Assembly: GCA_037447655.1 (NCBI GenBank)
Contig: JBBHKE010002817.1
Coordinates: 1 to 61,111 of the forward strand
Source: Zygnema cylindricum
Lineage: Eukaryota > Streptophyta > Zygnematophyceae > Zygnematales > Zygnemataceae
Direction: 5' to 3'
Length of the DNA stretch: 61,111 bases
This document shows, in pieces, positions 34,604 to 44,670 of the stretch (positions within the stretch are counted from its first letter, which is position 1; every line of letters starts with the position of its first letter). The position numbers and the translations under genes were made by a program. Under the pieces are notes generated by a model. It was not told the DNA's origin and did no database searches. It saw only the letters and a list, made by a program, of their open reading frames with translations.

Positions 34604-37600
34604 ATTTCCCCCCCTCTTGGTCAACTATGACTAAGAAAATAAAATAATTACCCGTCAACTTCGCAGCTCCCGCAAAAACAGGTGATAGAGGTTTGAGGGC
34701 GTGGCTCCAAAGAGGAAAGAAGAAAAGATTGATGCCAACACTGGCTGCAGTTATCGCACACCAAGACGTTGCCAAGCGGAGAGGACAAGTTACAGGCGGA
34801 GGAATAAAAAGAAGGGTCGGTAAAGTAAGTGAAGTGAAAGGTGGGTTCGTCCTCCAATCCCAGAAGATGGCAAGAGGCCACATTGATTTGATTCACTTTA
34901 ATTCTTCGACCATCCTTCCCCTCGAAGGTGAGAACTCCCTTGTTAGATACCACTACCACTTTCAAAATTACCCACCTGGTAGAAATATCTAGCGTGTCCT
35001 TCTTCAGTTGCATCCGATATACAAAGTCCTCGGGCCTAAATCGCCTTTGCCTTGGCACATATTTTCCGCTCCGGCGTTGAGAGTACCACAACTAACCCCG
35101 TTGTTGAGCCGCCTGCAAATTCCCCATGGCAAGAGGCATCTCTCGGTGGAAGATTTTAGCACTCTCGGCGATCAGTTTCTCGACAATCCCCTAGTCATCC
35201 ATTTTCTGGAGGACCACCGCTTGGGTCGAGGCTACCCCGTGCAGAATGGGATGTCTTCCAAATAAAACGAAGTAAGGGCTATAGGAGTGGAGGGAAGCTT
35301 GCAGGCTATACGTGTATCCCATGGCAATCCAAGGCACCCTTCTGTCCCACTCTCCCAAATCTTTTTCAACTACATAATTCCGTAGTGACCCGTTCACTAT
35401 TTGTACGCACCTTTCGGCCAAAACGTCGGGTTGTGGGTGGTCCCAACTAGTCAGCCGATGGTCCATGAGGCATTTCTCCAAAAGATTGGTAAATTTTCTA
35501 GTATATTCGAAGCCCTAGTTGGTCAAAACCTATGTTGAAACCCCGAATTGTGATAGAACCCTCTGCAAAAAGGCATCTGCAATTGAGTTAGATTCTTTCC
35601 GGGACAGAACCACCAACTCTATCCATTGTGAAAAATATTCGATCATGACAAATATCAAGAGGTTCCCCCGTCTGCTGGACGGAAGAGGCCCCAAAAAATC
35701 TAGAGACCATCGATAAAACATCCCCCAGATGGGAAGAAAATGAAGCTCGGTTCCGCCCTTTTTGTGAAAGGTTGCCTTCACTCTATTGTAGGAAGAGCAA
35801 GTCTGTACAATTCGGTTGACTTGTGCCCCCAGCCCGTGCCACCAATAAGATCGTGTTAAAAGGGAAGTGGTCTGCTTTTGCCCGAAGTGTCTATATAGAT
35901 TATGGAGATACGTGATAGAAGTTTCTCGATTCGAGGGGGGTGGAAACAATTTCCTTTTTCCGTCGGCCCATTTTCGGAGGAAAATGCCTCAGTCCCAGTC
36001 ATACAACACCATCCGGGTCTGCACTCGGGATAATTGAACTCCAGCCAAGTGGGGAAGAGGAGATCCTTGCTGGATAGATTGTGGAGAATCGGAGTCATTG
36101 CATATGTCCTTTCGTCCGGCTCCTATAGCAGCCTGTCCCTCCACGTCTACCGCAAAAGTTGACACTTCCCCCCCAGATCGGGGAAGCGAGATTAAGACAG
36201 AAGATGCTCGAATGAGTCCCAAAGTGATCTTAATGTCCTCAATTTGCCCATCTCGGTAGAATCCAGGGTAGAGGGGTCAAGATTTCGTCTAAGTTCGTCG
36301 GCATTCCCGTGGATTTCCCCTGCCCGGTGAATAATACTGAAATCATATTCCTGTAGGATCAGAACCCATCTGGCGAGTTTGCCAGTTAAATTACTATTTC
36401 CAATGATCCATTTTAGGGGTTGATGGTCGGTAATAAGCGTGAAAAGGACCCAGTACAAATAGGGCCGAAAATGCTGAATTACCCAAAGAGCTGCGGGGAG
36501 CTCTCCATGGTAACTGCTATAATTTCCCTTCGCTTGGTTGTTGCTTCGGTTGGTGTAAGCCACCACATACTCAACCCCGGCGTCATCTACTTGAGCCAAA
36601 ATTGCTCCTAATCCAAACATGCTCCAATCAGTGTAAAGGAGGAAAGATTTTTGGTAATCAGGCATCCGGAACACGGGGTGATGTTTTAGGCCATCCTTTA
36701 AGAACTGAAAGGCAATCTTTTGCTTTTTGGCCCATTGCCATTCTTGGTCCTTCTGCAGTAATTGATTTAGGGGCCGCGGGTGACTACTGAACTCATGGAT
36801 AAGCCGCCAATAGTAGTTGGCCAAGTCCATGAATGTGCGAAGGGCCGAGATGTCGTGCGGTGGAGGAAGAGCGTCAAGGGCTGCCACCTTAACCATATGG
36901 GGGCCCACTGTCCTGGGGGTCACTTCATGTCCAAGGTAAATAATTTTTTGTTCTCCAAAAATACCTTTGCCCAGGTGACATTTCAAGCTCACTCCTTGGA
37001 GGGCCCTGAGGAGAATTTGGACATGCTCTAAGTGTTCTTCAAAGGTCTTGGAGAAGATGATGACATCATCAATATAGCACCAGGCACAATCGATTTCTTG
37101 AATAGCTTCGTCCATTGCCCATTAGAATTTGGCCAGTGCATTCTTCATCCCAAAGGGCATGTAAATCCACTCATACATTCTAGAGCCGCCCAAAATGACG
37201 TTCTCTCTCGGTGCTTCGGTTCCATGGCAATTTGGTGAAACCCATTTTTCATGTCGAGGGTGGAGTATATGGTGGCCCCAGCAAGAGAGTCGAAAATCTC
37301 TTCAGAGGTTGACATCAGATACCAGTTGGAAATGATAGCCGTGTTCAGCATGCGATAATCCCCACACATCCGAAAATCTACAATTTTCCCGGACGAGTCT
37401 TTCTTGGGACAAAGAACTGTCGGGGAAGCAAACCCATGGGGGCCGGTGCTCGGTTGAACCAATTTGGCTTCCACCAAGGTTTGGACTTTAGCCGTAATGA
37501 ACTCCTTCTCCTTCAAGCTGAGAGAATACTGTTTCTGCCAAACAGTTGCCGTCTCGTCGATCAAATCATTTCGTAAAAGGGTTCTTTTGTAGATGTCGAC

Positions 37601-37625
37601 ATCTGTTTTAGACCATGAGAACACT
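34604..37625 (-). pseudogene. Ty3/gypsy G1 RT-RNase H-integrase-PHD polyprotein remnant
   Basis: This is a gypsy pol. RT is at 37624-36850: VFSWSKTDVDIYKRT at its N edge, ASPTVLCPKKDSSGKI, IYSTLDMKNGFHQIAM and the catalytic CYIDDVIIFSKTFEEH (about 37090-37040). RNase H is at about 36650-36300: FLLYTDWSMFGLGAIL and LITDHQPLKWI. Integrase is at 35949-35190: a YRHFGQKQTTSLLTRSYWWHG zinc-binding region, WSLDFLGPLPSSRRG and ERCVQIVNGSL. A post-integrase domain (35091-34840) has FRPEDFVYRMQLKKDTLDIS, followed by a PHD-like cysteine cluster. Several stops and frameshifts are present. The 5' end is cut at 37625 by the G2 LTR, so anything before RT is unknown. RT and integrase are closely related to G3. 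Confidence 0.87.
34663..34806 (-). other. PHD-finger-like module at the end of gypsy G1 pol
   Basis: The minus-strand frame reads YSSAC...LVCDNCSQCWHQSFLL...ITCFCGSC. The spacing CDNC-x3-WH and the final C-x2-C match the PHD (C4HC3) zinc-finger plan. The first ligand is Tyr and the Cys after WH is Phe/Ser in this copy, but both are Cys in G3. It takes the place where chromoviruses carry a chromodomain. PHD fingers commonly read histone H3 tails. Confidence 0.6.
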
Positions 37626-38096
37626 TGCTATAACAGAGTACATATTTTAGTACTTAGTGGCAGGAAACTAGGCTGCTATAGTTGCGGTTGCAGAGCAGCG
37701 CAGCTGCGATTCCCTACGAGCGCAACATAGCAGCGTAGCAACGCAGTAGATTAGCGTAGCAATTTCGCAGCGCAGCATAGCAACGCTGCGGAATGTAGAT
37801 TGAAGTGTATTCTTCTAAAAAGATATTTTGGATAAATTTTGATTGACCGTGGAGGTCCACGTGTAAAATTGTACAGTAATAGGTTGACTAGCCGATAGTT
37901 AGTTTAAATAGTGGAGTAGACTTAGCACAAGGACTGACTCTTTGGGTAGACCTTCGCAGCGAGCGCTGGATGTTGTAATCACCTTCCTAGTAATAAAGCG
38001 CAACCTTTACTTGCCCTTGTGGTGTGATCTTGCTATTGCTACAAGGAGGTCCTTGGTATCCTTTGCTGTGCACTGTGGTGTTTTGTCCCTTTTACA
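37626..38096 (+). mobile_element. 5' LTR of gypsy G2 (471 bp)
   Basis: It starts TGCTATAACAGAG where the G1 frame is interrupted and ends TTTTACA at 38096, one base before a canonical primer-binding site. A GCAGCG/TAGCAACGC-rich segment occupies about 37690-37800. TATA-like and CAAT-like words are present but not assigned. Confidence 0.8.
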
Positions 38097-38097
38097 T

Positions 38098-38109
38098 TGG
38101 TATCGGAGC
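38098..38109 (+). promoter_or_regulatory. Primer-binding site of gypsy G2 (iMet 3' end type)
   Basis: TGGTATCGGAGC matches the complement of the 3' end of initiator tRNA-Met (TGGTATCAGAGC) with one difference. It is one base downstream of the LTR, the usual arrangement in plant LTR elements. Confidence 0.85.
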
Positions 38110-40824
38110 AACTCGTTGTGACTCGACAGCATCGCCGACCACGGCGTGTCCACCGCAGAAATGTTAGCGCAAGATCTACGAGAGTTAGAAAATGTTAGAT
38201 TACAGAATCTAAAAATGAGCAACAGCGTCACAACATTGGAAGCTCGTCTAGGTGAACATTCGCATGGAGGGGCAGAGAGAGACTTAAGGAGACCAAAGTT
38301 AAGACTTCCTGACGAATTTGATCCGGCCAGGCACATGAACCTTAACACGTGGTTGTTTCCATTGCAAATTATCTCAAAAAATTTCCTAGTCTATCAGACC
38401 AGGAGAAGATTCACTACGCGGGTGGTCTTCTTAAAGGAGTAGCGGGAGCATGGTGGAGGACAATGGTTGAAAACAATAAGACGCCGACGAATTGGGCTCT
38501 ATTCATCCAACTCCTCCGCAACTCTTGGCAACCTGTCAATACGATTAAGGCTGCGAGAGATAAAATTGCAGTATTGAAAAAACGAACTTCACTATTGGAG
38601 TTTACACAGCGGTTTTTGGATTGCAAGGTTCAAATACCTACGATGACGAGGATGAAGCCATGGATCGTTACGTGAAGGGGCTTAAGGCATGCATTCGTAG
38701 AGATGTGGAGCAATGGCTGGCTAGGGAAAATACACCTCCTAGTCTCTCGGCAATCATTCACTTTGTTGAACGGACCGATTCGGTAGACTTTACCTTTTGT
38801 AGACCCTACCATTATCGGTCGAGCAGTGGTGGAGGAGGTCGACGCGACAATGGTCCGACTCCCATGGAGCTCGGAGCAATTAATGAGGATAGGGAGGTGG
38901 TCAACGTGCTGCGGAAAAAGAAGAAGACTACCAAAGCCAAGACCAATGACTTGTCCCCCGAGGAGCTCCAACGGAGGAAGAAAAACGGTTTATGCTTCCA
39001 ATGCAGATCCCCGGACCATATGGCCCGAGAGTGCCCAAAACGGAGAAGTTCCAAAAAGGGCAAACTGAACGTCATGAGATTAGCAGGTGAAAGAGGAGAC
39101 CCTTTGATATTTCGAGGTCAAATCGGAGTGAGCGCAGTTAGTTTCATGGTGGACTCTGGTGCATCGGGGAATTTCATAAATGAGGTGACGATGAAAAGAT
39201 TTAAACTTCCTCTCGTGGTGCTAAGGGATCGTCAAAATATACGATTGGCCGATGGAAGTTCCTTAGCCATTACCCATCGTACTCCGAGGTTACGCGTTGT
39301 AATTGGGAGGTTCCAATGGTACGACACACTTCATGTATTAACTCTTCGAGACCATGAGGTAATCTTAGGGAAGCCGTGGCTACAAAAATGGAATCCGACG
39401 ATCGACTGGAGAAGTGGCAGCATGAGAGTGAAGAAAGGTGAAGAAGAGTTTGGGGTAAAAGCGGGAGCGGCTGGTAAGGGAGCGGAAGAGAGACGCCTAC
39501 TTTCAGCCTTACAGCTAAAGAGGGCACTCAAGAAGGGGGAGATGATTGGTATGGCGGTCGTCCAGCCTATGGAAGAGGCGAACGAGGATATTCCGGAGGA
39601 ATGGAAGAAGAAAGACTCCGACTTCGACTCAAAAGGAAGTGACGACACTACAAAAACTTCCGAAGAGGCCCCGGAAGTCGTGACAAAACTTCTCAATGAG
39701 AATGTTGATATTTTTCCCTCAAGCTCCCAGAAGGATTACCTCCGAATCGCGAGGTAGACCACAAGATAGAGCTTGTGCCCGGAGCGGTACCCGCAGCTAA
39801 TCGGATGTACAAGATGAGTAACACCGAATTAGACGAACTCAAAAAGCAACTTGTGGAGTTGGTCGAAGCCGGAGAAATTGAACTGTGCAAGTTACCGTAT
39901 GGAACCCCCGTCCTCTTCATGAATAAGAAAGATGGAGGTTTTCGTATGTGTGTGGATTACCAAGCGCTAAACAAGTTCACGGTGAAAAATGCGTACCCTC
40001 TACAAATTTTTGGATTGATTACGAGGAGTAAAATATTTTTCGAAGATAGACTTGCAAAGAGGTTATCATCAGATCAGAATTGTCGAGGAAGATGTGGAAA
40101 AGACAACGTTTAGAACTCGATAACGCCATTTCCAGTTTCGAGTTATGTCGTTCGGGTTGACTAATGCACCGTCAACTTTTAGGCATTTGATGAATTCCAT
40201 CTTTCGACAATATTTGGACGCGTTTGTAATCGTCTTTCTAGACGACATCTTGGTGTATAGCCGCACGCTGGAGGATCATATGAAGCATCTGCGGACGGTC
40301 CTGCAAGTCCTTCGGGAGAACGAGTTGTACGCAAAAAGAGGTAAATGCGACTTCTTCAAAGAGAAAATTGATTTTTTGGGCCATGTGGTGAGCCGGGAGG
40401 GCATCGCAGTGGATCCGAATAAAACCAGGGCAGTGAAGGAGTGGCCGCAGCCGGCGAACATTACAGAGTTACGAAGCTTTCTTGGATTATGCTCCTACAA
40501 TCGTCGTTTTGTTGAAGGGTTCGCACAAATTGCTGCACCACTCACGGAATTACTCAAAAATGACGTGCCCTATGAGTGGAAATTGGCGCAAGGGGTAGCC
40601 TTTAAAACGCTAAAGGAGCGGTTGGTTACCGCCCCTGTGTTAGCAGTTCTCGACCTAGACTTGCCTTGGACGATAATCACCGACGCCAGCGATACGGCTA
40701 TTGTAGCGATCCTTATGCAGGATCAAGGAAGAGGCCTCCAACCCATTGCCTACGATAGTCGAAAACTAAAGGCAGCGGAGCTTAACAAGGCCACACACGA
40801 GAAAGAAACAATCACAATCATAAA
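38110..40824 (+). pseudogene. Ty3/gypsy G2 gag-protease-RT-RNase H, 3' truncated
   Basis: Gag starts about 38146-38161 (MLAQDLRELENVRLQ, coiled-coil-like). It shifts frame near 38350 (YLKKFPSLSDQEKIHYAGGLLKG) and again near 38625 (YVKGLKACIRRDVEQWL). The CCHC knuckle CFQCRSPDHMAREC is at about 38996. The protease active site is FMVDSGASGNFI (about 39145). The frame shifts again near 39725. RT is at 39770-40480 with [36 protein letters not shown] and catalytic [12 protein letters not shown] (about 40235), then [18 protein letters not shown]. RNase H begins at [13 protein letters not shown] (about 40665). It breaks off at 40824 after KATHEKE, where an LTR starts. Integrase and 3' LTR are absent. 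Confidence 0.9.
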
Positions 40825-41260
40825 TGTTGTTTTTAGAAAGATTTAGTTCTCTCTATGCCTCAGCTGTGAGGGAGAGAGAGCTGTTCAGGACTTCAGTTAT
40901 TTTTTGGTTGAGTTCGGTTCAGTACTTACCGAAATTAGTGTGACAGTGAAGTTGGGAGTTCACGTTTCATTCACACTTAGGACACGCGTCGTCACTTGAG
41001 AGAAATGCGTGAGTATGACCTCCGTGGACGTACGGAAATTCGGCAGGACCACGGGAATTCGTGAATCGACATCACATATGTACGGTCCACTTGATACCAC
41101 GTCATCAAAATTGTGATCTCTTAAAAAAAAAGTCGGCGGACGCCGTCCGCCCTTCAAATGTACCATGACCCACTTGGCGAAATTAATCTGTACCTTCAAA
41201 TATTTTCCGTACTGAAATTGCGTCCTTTGCAATAAATGCGCCTGTCGCAAATAAAGTACA
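40825..41260 (+). mobile_element. Short LTR of family X, probably solo
   Basis: It starts TGTTGTTTTTAGAAAG, like the family A and X LTRs, and ends AAAGTACA. Its last ~220 bases match the end of the family X LTR at 14456-15435. The 20-base word at 40980-40999 is identical to 4198-4217 in the A1 LTR. No target duplication is seen. It truncates G2 RNase H. Confidence 0.5.
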
Positions 41261-41849
41261 CCTGTCCAAATACGACGCTCCGTATTGGCGGCGTACATAT
41301 TCAACATTTCGTATATTTCACATCGGATCGCTTCCCGATCCGCCGTCCAGTTGCAAACGTATTCCAAGCCACTCAATTACTCCCTCACGTCCTTTTAATT
41401 CCAATCGTTCAATTACTCCCCACAATCCACAAATCCATTCGAACCTCTATTTGTACCACCACATTATTTCTAGTAATAATCTACGCACGAAACGTTGCGT
41501 GCGCACAAAATGTGGCGTACGCATGAAACTAACATTTACTGAGAACTCATTTAGCGACGAGACATTATCGTAGCTAAAGTAGCGACGACCAACAATAAAG
41601 AAGTTTCGTCATTAGGTATTTGAAGTGACGTGGAAATTGTTTGGTCATTTCGATTCACGTAAGGTCTAGTCGGACCAAAAATGACTTTTCTAATCATACC
41701 GTGTATTCAAGTCGGTTCCCAATTGCCGGTCGTATATTTCGGCACGTTGACCCTTACGCGTTTCTAGTCGTTTACATATATATTCATTAAGGGTTAGTGG
41801 TTGATTTTTTTTTTTGGAGGTGTAGATTATTATGGAAGAGTAGAAAGAA
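41261..41849. other. Unassigned noncoding stretch
   Basis: I see no gene here. Features are a CG-rich inverted word around 41485-41520 (ACGCACGAAACGTTGCGTGCG) and TAGCGACGA / AGCGACGACC words at about 41553-41590, which resemble subterminal motifs of plant DNA transposons. No terminal inverted repeat pair was located. Confidence 0.4.
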
Positions 41850-42640
41850 CAGCAGCTAAAGGAGCTTTGTACTTTGGCAGTATTTAATATATTGAATTTT
41901 GGAGGAACACCTTTTTTGTTGTGTATTAATTGCTTTTGGTTTGTTAACTTTCACCATCTTGGATTTATAAGTGATGGACAAAAAACGCGATTTGATCGCA
42001 GTTTTAAAAGCTTCCCAATCAACATTATCTGGAACCAAATTAGACCTTCTGTGAGTGTAATACCAAATATGGATTTATTAGTGAAAGACAAAAAACAAGA
42101 TTTGATTGGGTTTTAAAGGCTTTCCAGTCAACATTATCAGGAATCAAATTAGACATTCTCTGAATGTACCAAATCCGAGAATCGCGCTTCAGTCAACTGA
42201 AAGCAAAAAAAGTATGATCATCATGATCAAAATTTCTAAATTCAAAATGATATTCCATATGAAAAATACAAGTATCTAACTAATCAATCTTCTTACCATC
42301 AAAGAATGGTGCCACATTGACAAACAATTTCAACTCTCTTATCTTTTTAGGTCTATTATTATCATCATCTTTAAAACTGACATTCTTCTAACAACTCTTA
42401 TTCATTTGGTCATTAACATCATCTTTGGTATGAATTAGGTTAATGAGCTTATCCAATTTATGATTTTAAAGATTTCAATTTTCTTTAACATCTTTCAATT
42501 CACTTTTTAAGTTAGCAAAGCAGCAGCCTGATTGGTAAACTGTGTTAACCAATTTCAATGTACGTTGCTTCACCACATTCAAGGCATTTTCCATTTCACG
42601 TTTCCATGTGGAATTTTCCAATATCACACAATGATATCAA
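41850..42640 (-). pseudogene. Ty3/gypsy-type gag remnant
   Basis: Minus-strand translation gives a decayed gag. A coiled-coil-like N region (WKREMENALNVVKQRT..., about 42610-42480) is followed by KKIRELKLFVNVAPFFDGKK, a stop, LDTCIFHMEYHFEFRNFDHD, WYIQRMSNLIPDNVDWKAF (about 42160-42090), then a second copy of the last block, LVPDNVDWEAFKTAIKSRF (42038-41990). The F-x-G / W..QM / WY patterns are those of retrotransposon gag capsids. Stops and frameshifts are frequent. It is not obviously the same family as G0-G3. Confidence 0.55.
41961..42175. repeat. Direct tandem duplication, period 110 bp
   Basis: Two adjacent copies begin at 41961 (GGATTTATAAGTG) and 42071 (GGATTTATTAGTG). They share GACAAAAAAC..GATTTGAT and TCAACATTATC.GGAA.CAAATTAGAC. 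They lie within the gag remnant and duplicate its PDNVDW block. Confidence 0.85.
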
Positions 42641-43320
42641 ACAAAATGAAAGATAGAACATACTTATCCTAACAAAATTTGTTGAAGATCTGAGTCCTCA
42701 AATTGCTCCAATCTAAGACTTTTTCTCATTTACAAATCTTTTGAAAAAGATCAAATTTGAGATATCAATAAAACATTAACAGTAGGTTAGTTCTCATTCA
42801 ATTTTTCAATATTCCAAACATTGAAACAAAAAGGTTAGAATTCCCATAAATTTTACAACAACAAAAATTAAAAGCTTTCAAAGGTAACAAATTAGCGTTT
42901 GCAATTTTTTAAGTTATTTTTAGACTCCTTTGCTTTTGAAGAAGTAAATTCCTCTACTTTTATTCTCCTCTATTAAAAAATTTCTAATTTCCCACTACAT
43001 CCAGATCTTTCAAAATCTAACCTCCCATCCTCACAATTTTTTTTTCGCCACTTAAAACATCTTTTCTTCATGCACACTTCTCGGATTGTCAATTGAATGT
43101 CTCTTATTTGAAGGCAAAATTATCACCTTCATATTGGTGATCTACATTTGATAATCAGATAAGTGTGCACGGAGAAAAGATTTTTTATGTGGAGAAAAAA
43201 GAATTTGAACACTAATAACGATTAGCGGTGTGGTGTCCATACTATCCAACATTATTGTCTTTTGTACTCTTCGTATCGTTGAAGGTCTAATGGAGATGTA
43301 CCACTAATTTTGTAATTTTT
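42641..43320. other. AT-rich noncoding stretch
   Basis: I see no convincing coding sequence, RNA gene or repeat unit. It lies directly upstream (minus strand) of the gag remnant and could hold its leader or LTR, but no TG...CA edges or primer-binding site were found. Confidence 0.35.
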
Positions 43321-44670
43321 AGGGTATGGTCGGGTACGAGAAGTCGCGGGAAATCCTATTGCGATTAACTTTTCTTTTCGTGTCAAGCTTGTGGGCGGTG
43401 TTGGCATACCCTTGTATATCTAGGATTTCGGATCCACTTCAACCTTGTATGGTTACTTGTGTACGGAGGAAGGAGTGCACCAAACCAGCTAGATCCCGAA
43501 CTGAGTGCAACACACTTTATTTTTCGTCTAAAGGAGACCGGACAACGGAGTTATTGCATCTCAAACTGTGCCATGGAGCAACATAAAACCCGGTTCCACC
43601 AGCCCTTTTGGAGGGTGCATTGTGGAACGCCCCGTCACTTTCCGGACTCTCATTTTGATAATGCTGTAAAATGTCAGTAGGAATCTAGTGCAGGTCCAAT
43701 AACATTTTATCCATTAATTATATGAGGTAGAAGTAAGGCTCGTGCATGTCCTTTTTAGTTCTTTTTGGTTTAATAGTGGAACCAACTTTGACTTTAGGAT
43801 GTGCATCTAGCCGCAATCTGGAGTATAAAATTTTGCCCCAAGTGTGGTACGGATAATTTGGTCTAATCGGAGTTCATTAACACTTGCTCTCCGCTGATTG
43901 GTTGATTTGATAGCGTGGACCTATGGTTTTGAAACCTGACGAACTGTGATGTGTAAGGCACTTGGGGCCGAAGGAGACAGGTTGTTTTCCAATACTGTCT
44001 CCTGATAAAAACCCTAGAAAATTCCAACAAACCTTCTTTTGGAGAATCTTTGTCATGGTGTGTGGGAATCTTGCCATCTTGGTTTGCAACGTTCTTTTGT
44101 AGAAATTGTAGCTCGGAGGGTAGTTGGCACTATCAATCTTTTGGGCGGTTTCGATTTTTTCTTGTTTGGAACCAAGGGGAGTTTGGTCGATTTTGATTGG
44201 CTCAAATCGAGGGGTAAAGGGGTGCATTAACTGTTGATGATGCCATTGGGGGGAGATTTCGTCTTCTCTTTTGGCCATCAGTTCTCCCATGGGTATGTGT
44301 AGCTTGTTTTGCCATTAATATTGATTTTATCTTTTATTTCTATTTTCTGGGGCAAGGTGATATTGTTAATTCTGAAATTAAGAATTCTTTATTTCTATTA
44401 TATGTGTGTTGAAGTGTATTTTATGGTTCATTTTGGTGGTTCTTCTTGGGTGCGTTTTCACCAAAGTAGACTACAATGATCCCTAGGGCTTGGACCGTGG
44501 GTCTTGAGTAGGCTCTTGTTAGACTTGTAGCAGAGCAGCACAGTATTGAAAAATTACCTATCTCCTCGGATTAGAGGGGATAGGAGCTTGATTGGACCCT
44601 CAGTTCTTGAAAGGAGTTAGGGTTCTCTTTACCGATAGCTTCGACGATTCTGTCTTTTAACCATCACTCA
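43321..44670 (+). mobile_element. Probable 5' LTR/leader of gypsy G0
   Basis: 43490-43650 is homologous to the reverse complement of 53850-54000 in the G3 3' LTR region (shared ACACTTTATTTT, GGACAACGGAGTTATTGC-type and TGTGGAACGCC blocks). This places it at the 5' end of a related gypsy. The exact LTR edges and primer-binding site were not found. 44041-44670 has no gene and is presumably untranslated leader. Confidence 0.4.

Noticed and set aside
34880-35091. A chromodomain after the G1 integrase.
   Set aside because: The FRPEDFVYR... block looks like the usual post-integrase beta-barrel. The aromatic-cage pattern of a chromodomain was not seen, and a PHD-like cluster follows instead.
38812-39075. 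Minus-strand ORFs over 38630-39696.
   Set aside because: They lie opposite the gypsy G2 gag-protease frame, which has a CCHC knuckle and a DSGAS active site.
41550-41620. A DNA transposon end (TAGCGACGA words).
   Set aside because: No terminal inverted repeat partner, transposase or target duplication was found; kept only as a remark in the noncoding entry.
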